Origin: Neptunitalea lumnitzerae
GTDB lineage: Bacteria; Bacteroidota; Bacteroidia; Flavobacteriales; Flavobacteriaceae
Length of the DNA stretch: 64,000 bases
Reading direction: 5' to 3'
Assembly: GCF_027924185.1 (NCBI RefSeq)
Contig: NZ_BRVO01000005.1
Span: 107,586-171,585, forward strand
Part shown: in pieces, positions 63,480 to 64,000 of the stretch
Layout: every line of letters begins with the position of its first letter
Numbering within the stretch: the first letter of the stretch is position 1
Notes under the pieces: model-generated
Told to the model about the DNA's origin: nothing
The model's database searches: none
Seen by the model: the letters and a program-made list of their open reading frames with translations, nothing else
Translations under genes and position numbers: made by a program

Positions 63480-63751
63480 TAATATTCTATTATATATTAT
63501 AGGTATTTGTATTTCTGTGTAGGATATTAAAGGTTTAATCAGTTTTATGTTGTCTCTACAAAGAGTTGTATGTAATCTGTACTATATATATGTGTATTCT
63601 TGTGTAGTTTTATATTGTGATTTCAGAAGTGTGTATGGATAAAAGTATAGTAGGTTAGAGGATGTTTAATCCTTTTTTAAAAAAGATTTGTTTGTAACTA
63701 GCTAGTTAACAGTGTCTAGTGTTTTTTATTTAAAAAAAGGTTAAGAAAAGC
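63480..63751. other. Intergenic AT-rich stretch without a recognised gene
   Basis: Between the thrS promoter and the rRNA-type promoters. Very AT-rich, many stops in all frames. I see no credible gene, RNA or hairpin in it; it may act as an upstream AT-rich activating region for the promoters to its right. Confidence 0.5.
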
Positions 63752-63783
63752 TTGGAAAAAGGTTAATAATGTTTCTATATTTG
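63752..63783 (+). promoter_or_regulatory. rRNA-type promoter P1
   Basis: TTG (63752-63754), 21 bases, TATATTTG (63776-63783), followed by CACCCGCTTTC and then GTTCTTTAAAATATTG (boxA-like region, 63805-63820). Points out of the window. Confidence 0.75.
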
Positions 63784-63890
63784 CACCCGCTTTCAGGGAA
63801 AGCAGTTCTTTAAAATATTGAGTAAGTATAAAGCTTTGAGTGATTTTTTTAAGAGACGGAAGTTTCGAAAAAAAAGATGAAAAAAGATTT

Positions 63891-63920
63891 GGATTAAGAG
63901 GAATAAAGTTTTTATATTTG
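63891..63920 (+). promoter_or_regulatory. rRNA-type promoter P2
   Basis: TTG (63891-63893), 19 bases, TATATTTG (63913-63920), followed by the same CACCCGCTTTC and by GTTCATTGAAAATATTG (63962-63978). A second copy of P1 and its leader 137 bases on. The leader GACAGC sequence is typical of flavobacterial 16S upstream regions, so 16S rRNA probably starts beyond 64000. Confidence 0.75.
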
Positions 63921-64000
63921 CACCCGCTTTCGGAGAGAAGGCGAAAAGATAAAGAAGATAAGTTCATTGAAAATATTGTTGACAGCACGACTTTGTAGAA

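Noticed and set aside
63716..63988. 90-codon minus-strand frame across the rRNA-type promoters
   Set aside because: It runs through two clear promoter/leader repeats and its product is low-complexity Leu/Ser/Lys.
1..64000. CRISPR arrays, insertion sequences, prophage or toxin-antitoxin pairs
   Set aside because: No regularly spaced repeats, transposase, phage structural genes or paired toxin-like frames were seen.

Overview
The window looks like chromosome from a marine-type member of the Flavobacteriaceae (Bacteroidota). DNA is AT-rich, nearly all genes lack Shine-Dalgarno sequences, promoters follow the Bacteroidota pattern (TTG or TTTG, about 18-21 nt, TAnnTTTG), there is a type IX secretion sorting domain, and the best-known proteins (RpoB, RpoC, EF-Tu, bS21, DUF2851, DUF3467) read as flavobacterial. 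I see no prophage, insertion sequence, CRISPR array or plasmid functions. Genus is not assigned.

Layout. 1-5.7 kb: ddl (partial, minus strand), divergent from a PASTA protein and an RluD-type pseudouridine synthase, then yaaA, a TPR membrane protein, a Mug-like glycosylase and a secreted carboxypeptidase-regulatory-like protein. 5.7-9.7 kb: an unknown helical protein, two small unknown membrane proteins, a VIT1-type metal transporter, and a two-gene small-protein unit (a 47-residue unknown and ribosomal protein bTHX). 9.8-14.4 kb: a tripartite drug-efflux operon (tetR-tolC-hlyD-emrB type) with two palindromes over the tetR promoter. 15-23.7 kb: the trp operon trpEGDCFB-[CBM9-like]-[GH-like lipoprotein]-trpA, headed by an 18-residue leader peptide with three consecutive Trp codons and a terminator/antiterminator pair. 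23.8-25.6 kb: marR-nitroreductase-yceI unit with a 16-bp perfect palindrome at the promoter. 25.7-36.8 kb: permease, two thioredoxin-fold proteins, rhodanese, DUF2851, PspC, K+ channel, AGCS symporter, helix-hairpin-helix protein, acyl-CoA dehydrogenase and an archaeal-type alpha-amylase.

36.9-51.9 kb is the translation/transcription core: rpsU, xerC-like recombinase, hpf, four tRNAs, tuf, tRNA-Trp, secE, nusG, rplK, rplA, rplJ, rplL, rpoB, rpoC and a DUF3467 protein. 52-60 kb: mnmA, a T9SS-exported subtilase, a nitronate monooxygenase-like enzyme, an HMG-CoA lyase-like enzyme, a TPR histidine kinase and guaB. 60.2-63.4 kb (minus strand): thrS-infC-rpmI-rplT. The last 250 bases hold two tandem rRNA-type promoters pointing out of the window, so an rRNA operon probably begins just beyond the right edge.

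The most interesting signals are regulatory: the trp attenuator, infC with no AUG/GUG/UUG start (AUA or AUU must be used), rpsU with a perfect Shine-Dalgarno in a genome that otherwise lacks them, two carbohydrate-type genes embedded with overlapping ends in the trp operon, and strong perfect hairpins in the rplL-rpoB and rpoB-rpoC gaps.
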